DNA of 64,000 bases. Origin: Pseudomonadota bacterium. GTDB lineage: Bacteria > Chloroflexota > UBA6077 > JAJPGT01. The stretch is from the NCBI GenBank assembly GCA_021325655.1, contig JAJPGT010000020.1, positions 62,001 through 126,000 on the forward strand, read 5' to 3'. The notes under the pieces were generated by a model that searched no databases, had not been told where the DNA came from, and saw only the letters and a program-made list of their open reading frames with translations. Both the position numbers and the translations under genes were made by a program. The number at the start of each line of letters is the position of its first letter. The first letter of the stretch is position 1. This document shows positions 34,669 to 43,443 of this stretch, piece after piece.

Positions 34669-35715
34669 GTGCTACGGTTCCAGCAGGTCGAGAAGAGCTT
34701 TGGCGCCCAGCCCGTGCTGCGTGGTGTGACGCTCGACGTGCCCAGCGGGCAGACGGCCGCGCTGGTGGGCGCCAACGGGGCCGGCAAGTCCACTCTGCTG
34801 CACATCGCCATCGGCGAGCTAGCGGCCGACCGCGGCCAGGTGCTGCTCCCTCCGGGCAGCCGCGCCGCCTACCTGCCACAGGACGCCGGGGTCCATGGCA
34901 ACCGCACCCTGAAGAACTGGCAGCGGTGGAGGTGGGGCTGGCGGCCGGGGCGGATGGTGGTGCCGGGCTGCACGCGCTGGTGGAGCGCCAGAGACATCTG
35001 CTGGAGTGGTTCCAGGCGCTCGGCGGCTACCGGGTGGAAGCAGAGATCCATGCGGTACTCTCCGGGCTCGGGTTCCGCCCAGAGGATCAGCAGAAGCCGA
35101 CGCTGGAATTCCCCGGCGGCTGGCAGATGCGCATCGCGCTGGCCGAGCGGCTGGTGCAGCGTCCGGATGTGCTGCTGCTGGATGAGCCGACCAACCACCT
35201 GGATCCGCTCACCCGCGAGCGGCTGGAGGAGGCACTGCAACGCTTCAAGGGCACCGTGGTGATCGCCTCGCACGACCGCTTTCTGCTTGACCGGGTCGTG
35301 ACCAGGGTGGCCGAGGTCGCCAACGGGACAGTGCGGCTCTACCTGGGCCGCTACACCCAGTACCGCGAGCGCAAGGCGACGCTGGCGGGTGCGCCGCACG
35401 GGGTCAGCCAGGCGGGGCCGCTCCAGCCCGGGCGCCAGGCACCCGCCAGCCCCCTCGCCCCAGCGTCCAGCCGAACTCGGTCGCGCCCAGGTCCAACCGG
35501 GCGGGAAGCGTGGTGGGCGAGCGATCTCGCCGCTGGCGCAGATCGAAGCGGAGCTGGAGCAGCGTATCCGCGCACGCGAGGCGCTGGCGGAGCGGCTGGC
35601 CAGCCCGGCCGGCGAAGACGTCGCCGCCCTGGGCGAGGGCTACGTCGCGCTCGACCGGGCGATTGTCGAGCTGGAACGGCGCTGGGAGCTGCTGGCAGAG
35701 GAAGCGACGGCCTGA
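34669..35715 (+). pseudogene. ABC-F family ATPase, broken by frameshifts and missing the second ATPase domain
   Basis: GTG 34669 behind GGGAG opens a normal ABC-F start (LRFQQVEKSFGAQPVLRGVT, Walker A GANGAGKST, Q-loop AYLPQD). The frame is lost near 34905 by one missing base; the next frame carries RHLLEWFQALGGYRVEAEIH, the signature LEFPGGWQMRIALAERL, Walker B DVLLLDEPTNHLD, SHDRFLLDRV and the linker YLGRYTQYRERK. A second shift between 35390 and 35530 returns to the first frame for the C-terminal coiled coil (QIEAELEQRIRAREALAERL). The whole second ATPase cassette, about 200 codons, is absent. Intact ABC-F proteins act on the ribosome. Confidence 0.85.
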
Positions 35716-35722
35716 CGAGCAG

Positions 35723-37102
35723 TCAGAAGCCGAGGCGGAGGGGCTCCTGCAGCAGCCGCTTGAACGCCTGCAGGAAGCGCGCCCCGACATCGCCCGAGTA
35801 GGCGCGATGATCGCCGGACAGGGTGACGCGCATCCGGGGGCGGATGACGACCTGTCCGTCGACCGCGACCGGCTTGTCGACGACCGTCCCCACCGCAAGC
35901 AGGCCCGCCTCAGGCGGGTTGATGATTCCCTGGAACACCTCGACGTCGAACATTCCGAGGTTCGTCACGCTGAAGGTGCTCCCCGACATCTCCGCCAGGG
36001 TGAGCTTGCCCTCACGCGCCTTGGCAGCCAGCGCCCGCGCCTCGGCAGCAATCTGATGGAGCGGCTTCTGGTCGGCGTCTCGAATAACCGGCACCAGTAG
36101 CCCATCTGGAATCGCCACCGCGAAGCCGAGGTGGACATGCTTGTGCAGGGCGAGCTGCCCATCGCGCCAGGAGCTGTTGACCTCGGGCACTTCGCGCAGC
36201 GCCAGGGCGGCGGCGCGCAGGACCAGATCATTGATGCTGATCTTGGTCTCCTCGCCGAAGACCGCCTGGAGCTGCTTGCGCAGCTCCAGCGCCGCCGCCA
36301 TGTCGATCTCGGTGGTCAGGTAGAACTGGGGGATGGTCGTGGCGCTCTCGAGCATCCGCCGCGCCATCACCTGGTGGACGCGACTGACCGGGCGGAGCTC
36401 GACCTCGGGGCCAGCGGGAGCCGGAGCGGGCTGGGGCACGGCCGGCGCCACGGGGTGCTCGCGTAGGTAGCGTTCGACGTCCGCCTGGACGATCCGGCCA
36501 CCGGGGCCGGAGCCGCTGCCGGCCAGGGCGCGCAGGTCCAGGTGGTGCTCCTCCGCCAGCCGCCGGGCGACGGGGCTCGCGCGCAGCGGCGCGCCATCGT
36601 GCCGCTCTGCCGGGGCTGGAGCCGGCGCCGCGGCCGGCCCGGCCCCGCTCGGGGACACCGCCCAGGGTGGCGGGCCTTCGGAGATGTCCTCGGCCGTCCG
36701 CTCCTTCTGCGCCTCGGCCTGGCGGTCGACCGGCGCCGCCTGCTGGGTGGTGTCGAGCGCCGCCGGGCCGCCACTCACGGTCGCCGGGCGCTGGCTCACC
36801 TCCTCCACCCGCGGCTTCGGCTCCTCCTTCGGCACGGGCTGCGCCGACGGAGCTGCCTCCTCGCCAGGCCTGGTCAGCACCGCGATCGGGGCTCCCAGCG
36901 GGACGGTGGTGCCTTCCGGGACGAGGATCTTGCTCAGCACCCCATCACTGTAGGCTTGCAGCTCCATCGTCGCCTTGTCGGTCTCTACCTCCAGGATCGG
37001 CTCGCCCTTGTGTATCGCGTCGCCCTCATGCTTCAGCCAGCGGGCGACCGTGCCCTCCTCCATCGTGTCGGACAGCCGGGGCATGACGAGATCCTCTGGC
37101 AT
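35723..37102 (-). CDS. pdhC: Pyruvate dehydrogenase E2, dihydrolipoamide acetyltransferase
   Basis: This 459-residue protein has one lipoyl domain (lipoylated Lys in VETDKATMELQ, about residue 42), a long Pro/Ala linker, a peripheral subunit-binding domain (RASPVARRLAEEHHLDLRAL) and the catalytic domain (SRVHQVMARRMLESATTIPQ). It moves the acetyl group from E1 to CoA. The catalytic HxxxDG motif reads DHRAYSGDVGARF: His is present but Ser replaces the Asp four residues on. It ends the pdhA-pdhB-pdhC operon; no E3 gene is next to it. Confidence 0.93.
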   Translation of the reverse strand: MPEDLVMPRLSDTMEEGTVARWLKHEGDAIHKGEPILEVETDKATMELQAYSDGVLSKILVPEGTTVPLGAPIAVLTRPGEEAAPSAQPVPKEEPKPRVEEVSQRPATVSGGPAALDTTQQAAPVDRQAEAQKERTAEDISEGPPPWAVSPSGAGPAAAPAPAPAERHDGAPLRASPVARRLAEEHHLDLRALAGSGSGPGGRIVQADVERYLREHPVAPAVPQPAPAPAGPEVELRPVSRVHQVMARRMLESATTIPQFYLTTEIDMAAALELRKQLQAVFGEETKISINDLVLRAAALALREVPEVNSSWRDGQLALHKHVHLGFAVAIPDGLLVPVIRDADQKPLHQIAAEARALAAKAREGKLTLAEMSGSTFSVTNLGMFDVEVFQGIINPPEAGLLAVGTVVDKPVAVDGQVVIRPRMRVTLSGDHRAYSGDVGARFLQAFKRLLQEPLRLGF

Positions 37103-37107
37103 GACGA

Positions 37108-38115
37108 CTACCTTCCCAGGCCGACCGCCAGCAGCCCGCTCTGCGCCAGCGTGGCGCGCGCGGCGCGCTCGATCTTATCGTCGCTCGCCAGCGCCAGGCG
37201 CTCCAGCGGCTTGGCGTAGGGCATCGGCACCTCTGCCCCACCCACCCGCTCGACGGGAGCATCCAGGTCGTCGAAGCACGCCTTCTGGATGCGCGCCGCC
37301 AGCTCCGCGGTCACGCCGAAGCTTGGCCAGCCCTCTTCGGCGCACACCACCCGATGGGTCTTGCGCACGGACTCGGCGACCGTGGCCATGTCCAGCGGGC
37401 GGAGCGAGCGCAGGTCGACCACCTCCACGCTGATCCCTTCTCTGGCAAGGCGATCCGCGACCGCCAGTGCGCGGTGGACGGTGAAGGAGTGGGTGACGAT
37501 CGTCAGGTCCTCCCCCTCGCGGGCGATACGGGCCAGCCCGATCGGGGTGGTGTAGTCGCCCTCGGGCACCTCGCCCTTCACGTTGTAGAGCACCAGGTTC
37601 TCCAGCACCAGCACCGGGTCATCGTCGCGGATGGCGGCCTTCAGCAGCCCCTTGGCGTCTTCGGGCGTGGCCGGGGCGACGACCTTGAGCCCGGGCGTGC
37701 CGGCGAACCAGGCCTCCAGGCTCTGCGAGTGCTGGGCGGTGAGCTGGCTGCCCGCGCCGCCCGGGGTGCGGATCACCAGCGGAACGTTCACCTCCCCGCC
37801 GAACATGTAGCGCACCTTGGCGGCGTGGTTGATCACCTGGTCCATCGCCACCAGGATGAAGTTGATAGTCATGATCTCGACCACTGGGCGCAGCCCGAGC
37901 ATGGCGGCGCCGATCGCCGCGCCGGTGAAACCCTCTTCGGAGATCGGCATCTCGCGCACCCGACGCGGCCCGAAATCCTTGAATAGGCCGGCGGTCACCT
38001 TGTACGAGCCCTCGAAGCGGCCGATCTCCTCGCCCAGGAGGAAGACGTTCGGATCGCGCGTCAGCTCTTCGCGCAGCGCCTGGCGCAGCGCCTCGCGGTA
38101 GGTGATCTCGGGCAT
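37108..38115 (-). CDS. pdhB: Pyruvate dehydrogenase E1 component, beta subunit
   Basis: This 335-residue protein has the transketolase-like pyrimidine and C-terminal domains: ITYREALRQALREELTRDPN, VFLLGEEIGRFEGSYKVTAG, MPISEEGFTGAAIGAAMLGL, NHAAKVRYMFGGEVNVPLVI and VEVVDLRSLRPLDMATVAES. With the alpha subunit it decarboxylates pyruvate on thiamine diphosphate and acetylates the lipoyl group of E2. Its ATG shares one base with the pdhA stop (TGATG), and pdhC follows after 5 nt. Confidence 0.95.
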   Translation of the reverse strand: MPEITYREALRQALREELTRDPNVFLLGEEIGRFEGSYKVTAGLFKDFGPRRVREMPISEEGFTGAAIGAAMLGLRPVVEIMTINFILVAMDQVINHAAKVRYMFGGEVNVPLVIRTPGGAGSQLTAQHSQSLEAWFAGTPGLKVVAPATPEDAKGLLKAAIRDDDPVLVLENLVLYNVKGEVPEGDYTTPIGLARIAREGEDLTIVTHSFTVHRALAVADRLAREGISVEVVDLRSLRPLDMATVAESVRKTHRVVCAEEGWPSFGVTAELAARIQKACFDDLDAPVERVGGAEVPMPYAKPLERLALASDDKIERAARATLAQSGLLAVGLGR

Positions 38116-39224
38116 CAGCGCGGCTCCCGCAGGCAGGCCTCGAAGGCCTCCGCCTCCTCAAAGGGGGCGCCGACACACATCCGCTGGAACTGCTCGCGCG
38201 CCTGCGGGCCATAGACATGCTCGTAGAGCGTGGTCGGAGCCGGATCCGGTGCTTCCAGCGCCACCTGGATCGCCTGCTCCACCCGCTGCTCGACTCGCTG
38301 GCGGATCTCCTGAACCTTCTGGTCGTCGAGCATTCCGCGGCGGCGGAGCTCCTGCTCGAACAGGACGATCGGGTCGCGCTTGCGCCAGCGCTCCAGCTCC
38401 TCGGGCGTCCGGTAGGACTTGCCCGGGTCGGCCACCGAGTGGCCACGGAAGCGATAGGTGACACACTCCAGCAGCCCGGGCTGGCGCTCCTCGCGGGCGA
38501 CCTTGAGGAAACGGCGGGTAGCGTCGCGCACCGCCAGCACGTCCATGCCGTCCACCCGCTCGCCCGGCATCCGGTAGGCGCAGGCACGCTTATACAGCTC
38601 CGGCTCGGCGCTGACCAACTCCACCGAGCTACCCATCCCGTACTGGTTGTTCTCGATCAGGAAGACGATCGGGAGGTGCGAGATCGCGGCCAGGTTGAGC
38701 GACTCATGGAACGTCCCGATGTTCGTCGCACCATCGCCAAGAGTGCAGAGCACGCCGCCGGGCTGGCCTTTGTAATCGAGCGCCAGCGCCACGCCAACGG
38801 CGATAGGGAGATGCCCGCCCACAATCCCCCAGCCGCCCAGGAAGTGCCGCTTGGGGTCCAGCAGATGCATCGAGCCGCCGCGGCCGTGGGCCACCCCGAT
38901 CTCCTTGCCGAACAGCTCGGCCATGACCGCAGTCGGGTCGGAGCCGAGCGCCAGCGCGGTACCGTGGTCGCGGTAGCTGGACAGGACGTAGTCGTCCGCC
39001 GTGGTGGCGGCGATCGCCCCCACTACGGTCGCCTCTTCACCGATCTGGAGGTGCAGATAACCGCCGATCCGGGCGCGGGTGTACTGCTCCTCCGCCCGCT
39101 CTTCGAAGACGCGGATCAGCACCATCTGCTCGTAGAGGGCGCGAAGCTCATCGGGAGTATCGCCCGAGCGTACGTCCGGCTCCTTGGTGCGGGCCTTGGT
39201 GGAGCCTTCGCGGGTAGCTGTCAT
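38115..39224 (-). CDS. pdhA: Pyruvate dehydrogenase E1 component, alpha subunit
   Basis: This roughly 369-residue ThDP-binding subunit shows LRALYEQMVLIRVFEERAEE, IGGYLHLQIGEEATVVGAIA, SSYRDHGTALALGSDPTAVM, HGRGGSMHLLDPKRHFLGGW and the ThDP motif GDGATNIGTFHESLNLAAIS...NN. The phosphorylation-type loop YRFRGHSVADPGKSYRTPEE is also present. I start at ATG 39224 (MTATREGSTKARTKE); a longer in-frame start at 39284 is less likely. It leads the operon; a promoter/operator candidate lies about 100 nt upstream. Confidence 0.94.
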   Translation of the reverse strand: MTATREGSTKARTKEPDVRSGDTPDELRALYEQMVLIRVFEERAEEQYTRARIGGYLHLQIGEEATVVGAIAATTADDYVLSSYRDHGTALALGSDPTAVMAELFGKEIGVAHGRGGSMHLLDPKRHFLGGWGIVGGHLPIAVGVALALDYKGQPGGVLCTLGDGATNIGTFHESLNLAAISHLPIVFLIENNQYGMGSSVELVSAEPELYKRACAYRMPGERVDGMDVLAVRDATRRFLKVAREERQPGLLECVTYRFRGHSVADPGKSYRTPEELERWRKRDPIVLFEQELRRRGMLDDQKVQEIRQRVEQRVEQAIQVALEAPDPAPTTLYEHVYGPQAREQFQRMCVGAPFEEAEAFEACLREPR

Positions 39225-39321
39225 GTCACTAGCCCCATGGGGCGAATTCTGGCGGTTGGAGCTCAGCGCTTCACGTCGAGGCATCTGCCGATCCCATCTC
39301 GCGCCCGGATCTCACCGTACC

Positions 39322-39350
39322 GGTATAGCAGCATGGACCGGTCCACGCTG
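39322..39350 (-). promoter_or_regulatory. Promoter with overlapping palindrome upstream of pdhABC
   Basis: On the minus strand TATACC (39322-39327) can serve as -10; the -35 position (39345-39350) is poor (CAGCGT). A perfect 12-bp palindrome TGGACCGGTCCA (39334-39345) fills the spacer, a typical repressor or activator site. RNA would start near 39314, about 90 nt before pdhA. Confidence 0.4.
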
Positions 39351-39796
39351 GCGCCACTGCCCCACTAGCCGGCGCCGGGCTGGAAGCGCTGATCCGGCGC
39401 GGCAGCACGCAACATTCACCGGGCATTCGCCACACGCGCGCTTACTCGATCAGGGAAAGCGTAACACAATTAGGAGTCGGCAGATACGCACCGTCGGGTG
39501 AAGTCGGCGCTCCCTGAACTGTGTGTTCGTCAGCCAGCGCGCACGCAACAGGCCAGATGTGCGCTCACGCCACAGGAAATTATCGCTCCGGCGGCCTGGC
39601 AGAGCCAGAATCTGCTCCCCGCCACATGCGCCACCCATGGATGGCACGGGCGCAACGAGATGCGGGGAGCGAGAAGAGCCTCGAAATGCCGCTGCACGGG
39701 CCTCGGCCTCAGCACGAGCGCGGCCAGGCCAGCATCGCCACAGAGCCCAGCCAGCCGACGGGCGATCTGGCTCGCTCGCCGGCCGACGTTCTCAGC
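39351..39796. other. Intergenic region between pdhA and the KGG-repeat gene, no gene seen
   Basis: About 450 nt with lower GC than the flanks and only short, compositionally odd frames. I see no RNA gene, strong hairpin or repeat. The right end is the 3' flank of the KGG gene. Confidence 0.4.
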
Positions 39797-40075
39797 CTAT
39801 ACCGCAGCCTTGGTGCCATCCCGGCGGGCCATACGGCGACCGTTGCCGCGCGCCCGCCCGCCGCGACGTCCGATCTCCGCCATATGCTCTCGGTTGGCGC
39901 TGATCGCCATCCCACCCTTGCGGCCAGCCGCGCGGGCCTCCTCAGGGGTGAACTCATGCGCGGTGCCCTTCCTGTGCGCCGCCTGACCGCCCCTACTTGC
40001 AATCTCTCGCTGCCGAGATGCGTCCAGGGAGGCAAAGCCTCGGCCGCGGGTATCGGTAACGCTCTGGCTCGCCAT
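39797..40075 (-). CDS. KGG-motif stress-induced protein
   Basis: This 92-residue hydrophilic protein carries the KGG/stress-induced acidophilic repeat motif twice: GFASLDASRQREIASRGGQA and EFTPEEARAAGRKGGMAISA, followed by HMAEIGRRGGRARGNG. Such proteins (Con-10, YciG, GsiB-like) accumulate under desiccation, starvation or acid stress and are thought to be disordered protectants. ATG 40075 follows two tandem copies of ACGGAGACA, each a usable ribosome site. It is divergent from the molybdenum regulator gene. Confidence 0.85.
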   Translation of the reverse strand: MASQSVTDTRGRGFASLDASRQREIASRGGQAAHRKGTAHEFTPEEARAAGRKGGMAISANREHMAEIGRRGGRARGNGRRMARRDGTKAAV

Positions 40076-40099
40076 AGCTGTCTCCGTAGTTGTCTCCGT

Positions 40100-40129
40100 G
40101 TAGAACAGGTGATCTATCGGCCATGTCAA
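40100..40129 (-). promoter_or_regulatory. Probable promoter of the KGG-repeat gene
   Basis: On the minus strand a consensus TTGACA (40124-40129) and TTCTAC (40100-40105) are 18 nt apart, about 25 nt before the start codon. Confidence 0.45.
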
Positions 40130-40307
40130 CCCGGCCAGCGGCAGTGGCTCGACGGGCGATGGTGGTGGCGACGGGGAGCACTCGCCCGGGCTCGAGAACG
40201 GACGCAGGGAACGCTCTCCCCGCATCCCGACCGCGCTCCTCGCCGTCCAGCAGCCTCGCTCATCACGGCCATCGACCGCGTAGCGGGCCTTGCAGTTTCT
40301 ATACCAG

Positions 40308-40338
40308 CCTAGGCTGTGCCTAGGCTTGAGAGCAAGCC
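40308..40338 (+). promoter_or_regulatory. Two adjacent inverted repeats upstream of the Mo regulator
   Basis: CCTAGGC-TGT-GCCTAGG (40308-40324) and GGCTTG-AGAG-CAAGCC (40323-40338) abut each other about 25-50 nt before the -35 box of the regulator gene. They are plausible binding sites for this regulator or another protein. Confidence 0.45.
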
Positions 40339-40359
40339 TCTCTCACTTGCCATGTGTAC

Positions 40360-40388
40360 TTGACGTTCTGGCATGTCTTCCGTACTAT
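40360..40388 (+). promoter_or_regulatory. Sigma-70 promoter giving a leaderless regulator mRNA
   Basis: TTGACG (40360-40365) and TACTAT (40383-40388) are exactly 17 nt apart. The ATG of the regulator begins 7 nt after the -10 box, so transcription should start at or next to the start codon. Confidence 0.7.
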
Positions 40389-40395
40389 TGGCGCG

Positions 40396-41511
40396 ATGAG
40401 CGAGGCGGTTCAGGTCTTCGTCCGCGCGGCGCGCCTGGCGGCGGGGCTATCGCAGGAGGCGCTTGCCGCCCGGGCTGGCATCTCCCGCCAGGCCTATCTG
40501 GCGGTGGAGAGTGGTCGGGCGACGCCCTCCACCGAGGTCGCGCTGCGCCTCGCCCGCGCGCTGGGTCGCTCGGTGGAGGAGCTGTTCCGCCTGCCGGGCG
40601 AGTCCGACGAGGTCGAGGCCGAGGTGGTCGACGGCGCGCTTCCGCCGGAGCGCGCCGTCCGCGTCCGCCTGGCGCGGGTGAATGAGCGGCTGCTCGCCTG
40701 GCCACTGCTCGGCACACGCGGCCTGGCGCGGATCATCCCGCGCGCCGACGGGTTGGCACGCGCCGCTGGCCCGGGGCACGGCCGGGTCCGACTGCTGGTC
40801 GACCCCGGCCGACTGGCGCGGACGGTCGTCGCGGTCGGGTGCGACCCGGCGCTGGCGCTGGTGGCCGAGCACCTGCGGCGTCGGGCGCAGGTCGAGCTGC
40901 TCTGGAGTGAGGCGGGCAGTCGCGCCGCGCTCGAGGCGCTCGCCCGTGGCCAGGCCCACCTGGCTGGCTGCCACCTGCGCGATCCGACCAGCGGAGCGTT
41001 CAACCTCCCGTTCGTCCGCCAGCTTGTCCCGTTCTCCTGCACCGTCGTCTCATTCGCGGTCTGGGAGCAGGGGCTGCTGGTCGCGCCCGGCAATCCGAAA
41101 GGGCTGCGTGGCATCGAAGACCTCGCCCGCCCCGGGATCCGCCTGGCGAACCGCGAGCCGGGCAGCGGCAGCCGGGCACTGCTGGACGCTGAGCTGGACC
41201 GGCTCCACCTCCCCGGCAGTACTATCGCCGGCTACGAGACGGGTCTGCCGGGCCACCTGGCAGTTGCGGAAGCAGTCGCGCTCGGCCTGGCGGACGTGGG
41301 GATTGCGATCCGCGCCGCCGCCAATGCGCTGGGGCTCGACTTCATTCCGCTGGAAGAGGAGCGCTACGACCTGGTCGTCCCGAACGTGCACCTGGACCAC
41401 CCGGGTGTCCAGGCGCTGCTGGAGGCGCTCAAGCGGCGCGGGCTGCGAACGCAGATCGAGGCGCTGGGGGGCTACGACCTGCACGACATGGGGAGCCTGC
41501 GCGCCGCCTGA
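40396..41511 (+). CDS. XRE-type HTH regulator fused to a periplasmic-binding-like (molybdate/tungstate sensor) domain
   Basis: This 371-residue protein has an N-terminal XRE helix-turn-helix (RAARLAAGLSQEALAARAGI, SRQAYLAVESGRATPSTEVA, residues 10-55) and a C-terminal PBP-like domain related to ModA/TupA-type binding proteins (VAVGCDPALALVAEHLRRRA, GCHLRDPTSGAFNLPFVRQL, IRLANREPGSGSRALLDAEL, GLADVGIAIRAAANALGLDF). The family senses oxyanions or Mo-cofactor status in the cytoplasm and controls Mo genes. It leads the genes for Mop, a TupA-like protein, ModA and ModB. The mRNA is probably leaderless, and two inverted repeats lie upstream. Confidence 0.9.
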   Translation: MSEAVQVFVRAARLAAGLSQEALAARAGISRQAYLAVESGRATPSTEVALRLARALGRSVEELFRLPGESDEVEAEVVDGALPPERAVRVRLARVNERLLAWPLLGTRGLARIIPRADGLARAAGPGHGRVRLLVDPGRLARTVVAVGCDPALALVAEHLRRRAQVELLWSEAGSRAALEALARGQAHLAGCHLRDPTSGAFNLPFVRQLVPFSCTVVSFAVWEQGLLVAPGNPKGLRGIEDLARPGIRLANREPGSGSRALLDAELDRLHLPGSTIAGYETGLPGHLAVAEAVALGLADVGIAIRAAANALGLDFIPLEEERYDLVVPNVHLDHPGVQALLEALKRRGLRTQIEALGGYDLHDMGSLRAA

Positions 41512-41540
41512 GGGCGCCACTACCGTCTGTGGAGAGACCA

Positions 41541-41744
41541 ATGGAGCTCAGCGCACGCAACCAGCTCAAGGGCACTGTCACCGCCGTCACGCATGGCCAG
41601 GTGATGAGCGAGGTGGCGGTCGACATCGGCGGCCAGACCATCGTCTCCGCCATTACCCGCTCGTCCGCGGAGCGCCTGAATCTCGCCCCGGGCGACCAGG
41701 TCACGGTGATCATCAAGGCGACCGAGGTCATAATCGGCAAGTGA
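41541..41744 (+). CDS. mop: Molbindin (Mop domain molybdopterin/molybdate-binding protein)
   Basis: This 67-residue protein is a single Mop/TOBE domain: MELSARNQLKGTVTAVTHGQ, VMSEVAVDIGGQTIVSAITR, SSAERLNLAPGDQVTVIIKA, TEVIIGK. Molbindins form hexamers that store molybdate or tungstate in the cytoplasm. GGAGAGA precedes ATG 41541. The stop overlaps the next start (GTGA). Confidence 0.95.
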   Translation: MELSARNQLKGTVTAVTHGQVMSEVAVDIGGQTIVSAITRSSAERLNLAPGDQVTVIIKATEVIIGK

Positions 41745-42565
41745 GCGGCGTGCGGGTTCGGCTCGCCTCGACCATCGGCCTGATCGATTCCGGCATCGTC
41801 CCGGCGCTGGCGGAGCAGTATCGTCGCCGGAGCGGGGTCGAGGTGGGGTACGCTGGCGCCGGGACGAGCGCGGCGCTGGAACGGGCCAAGCGCGGTGGCT
41901 TCGAGCTCGTCCTGGCCCACGCCCCATCGCTTGAGGAGCAGTTCGTCCGCGACGGCTACGGGCTGGCGCGCTACGAGCTGATGCAGAACGACTTCGTCCT
42001 GTTCGGGCCACGCTCGGACCCGGCCGGTATTCGTACTGCCAACTCCGCGGCCGAAGCGGTTCGTCGCATTGCGGCGAGCCGAGCCGTGTTCCTGACGCGT
42101 GGCGATGGGAGCGGGACGCACGTCAAAGAGCTGGACGTGTGGGCTGCTGCGGAGATCGATCCGCGCGGGCAGCCCTGGTACCGGACAGACCGCTCCGGAG
42201 CGCTCGGGAACTCGGCTGCGGCCGAAGCAGCCGACGCGCTGGAAGCCTATATCCTCGTGGACCGGGCGACGGCGCTGGCTGTCGCGCCGCGGCTGCGCAC
42301 CCTCGCGCCGCTATACGACGGCGATCCGCTTCTGCTGAACGTCATCTCCGCCATCCCGATCGATCCCACCCGAGTGCCAGACGTAGACGGAGAGCAGGGC
42401 GCTCGGCTGCTCGCCTGGCTGCTAGGACCCGAGGCGCGCCAGCTCATCGCAACGTTCGGTGTCGATCGCTTCGGCCGCCCGCTCTACGTTCCACGGACAG
42501 GCAGGATTGAGCGAGCAGCGACCGATGCCAGCAAGCGACGAGGAGGTGAGCGAAGGGATCCATGA
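41741..42565 (+). CDS. TupA-like tungstate/molybdate-binding protein without signal peptide
   Basis: This 274-residue protein matches the TupA family: VRLASTIGLIDSGIVPALAE, YAGAGTSAALERAKRGGFEL, VLAHAPSLEEQFVRDGYGLA, MQNDFVLFGPRSDPAGIR, VFLTRGDGSGTHVKELDVWA. In the usual transporter this is an exported protein, but the frame starts at GTG 41741 (overlapping mop by GTGA) and goes straight into the first strand; no hydrophobic leader exists in frame upstream. It is therefore probably cytoplasmic, or has lost its leader. Its end overlaps the modA start by ATGA. Confidence 0.85.
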   Translation: MSGVRVRLASTIGLIDSGIVPALAEQYRRRSGVEVGYAGAGTSAALERAKRGGFELVLAHAPSLEEQFVRDGYGLARYELMQNDFVLFGPRSDPAGIRTANSAAEAVRRIAASRAVFLTRGDGSGTHVKELDVWAAAEIDPRGQPWYRTDRSGALGNSAAAEAADALEAYILVDRATALAVAPRLRTLAPLYDGDPLLLNVISAIPIDPTRVPDVDGEQGARLLAWLLGPEARQLIATFGVDRFGRPLYVPRTGRIERAATDASKRRGGERRDP

Positions 42566-43443
42566 CCGCACGGCCGTTTCTCGGCCTCCTGCTTGTCATG
42601 GCGCTGCTGCTCGGCGCCTGCGCTCCCGTCTCGGTGAATGGAGGGCAAGCACCGGCAGGGGATGGAGCTGCGGCGCCCGCCGGTACGCCGGCAGGCCAGC
42701 CCACCGCGCCGTCCGCTGGCGACGCTCTCACCGTATATGCCGCGTCGTCGCTAACCGACGCCTTCACCGAGCTGGGCGCGCTGTTCGGGCGCCGGACCGG
42801 AACGCGGGTGGAGCTCAACTTCGGCGCCTCCAGTGCGCTGTGGACGCAGATCGAGCAGGGCGCAGCCGCTGACGTCTTCGCCTCCGCCAGCATGGCCGAT
42901 ATGCAGGCGTTGGAGCGGGCCGGGCTCCTGCGCGGCGACCCGGCGGTGTTCGCCAACAACCGACTGGTGATCGTCGTGCCCCGTGATAACCCGGCTGGCA
43001 TCAACGCTCCGCGTGACCTCGCCAAGCCCGGGGTCAAGTTCGTCGCCGCCCAGCCAGGCGTGCCGGTCGGGCAGTACGCCGCGACTGCGCTGGAGCGGAT
43101 GAGCGCCGATCCCGCCTACGGCGCAGACTTCAAAGCCCGGGGCGACGCGAACACTGTCTCGCGGGAGGACAATGTGCGCACAGTGCTGGCCAAGGTCACG
43201 CTCGGCGAGGCGGACGCGAGCATCGTCTACGCCTCCGATGTGCCCCCGGCGGTCCGCGACAAAGTGGCGACTGTGGCGATTCCCGATCCGTTCAACCCTC
43301 TGGCCACCTATCCGATCGCCGCGGTCAGGAACGAGTCCACGGGCCACGGGCCGAGCAGTTCGTGGCGCTGGTCCTGTCGCCAGACGGCCAAGCGATCCTG
43401 GCCCGGTACGGCTTCCTTCCCGCGCGCGCCTGAGGTTCGGTGA
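42562..43443 (+). pseudogene. modA: Molybdate-binding lipoprotein ModA with a C-terminal frameshift
   Basis: MTARPFLGLLLVMALLLGAC is a lipoprotein signal with lipobox LGAC. The mature part is ModA: LTVYAASSLTDAFTELGALF, LNFGASSALWTQIEQGAAAD, VFASASMADMQALERAGLL, NRLVIVVPRDNPAG, SREDNVRTVLAKVTLGEADA, SIVYASDVPP. After YPIAAVRNESTG the frame is lost between 43340 and 43353; the next frame gives the normal ending EQFVALVLSPDGQAILARYG and stops at 43433. As written the protein ends in 30 foreign residues, so ModA is impaired unless this is a sequence error. It overlaps the TupA-like gene by ATGA. Confidence 0.85.

Noticed and set aside
34900-34915. Programmed frameshift in the ABC-F gene
   Set aside because: No slippery heptamer with a following structure, and a second shift plus a large deletion indicate decay.
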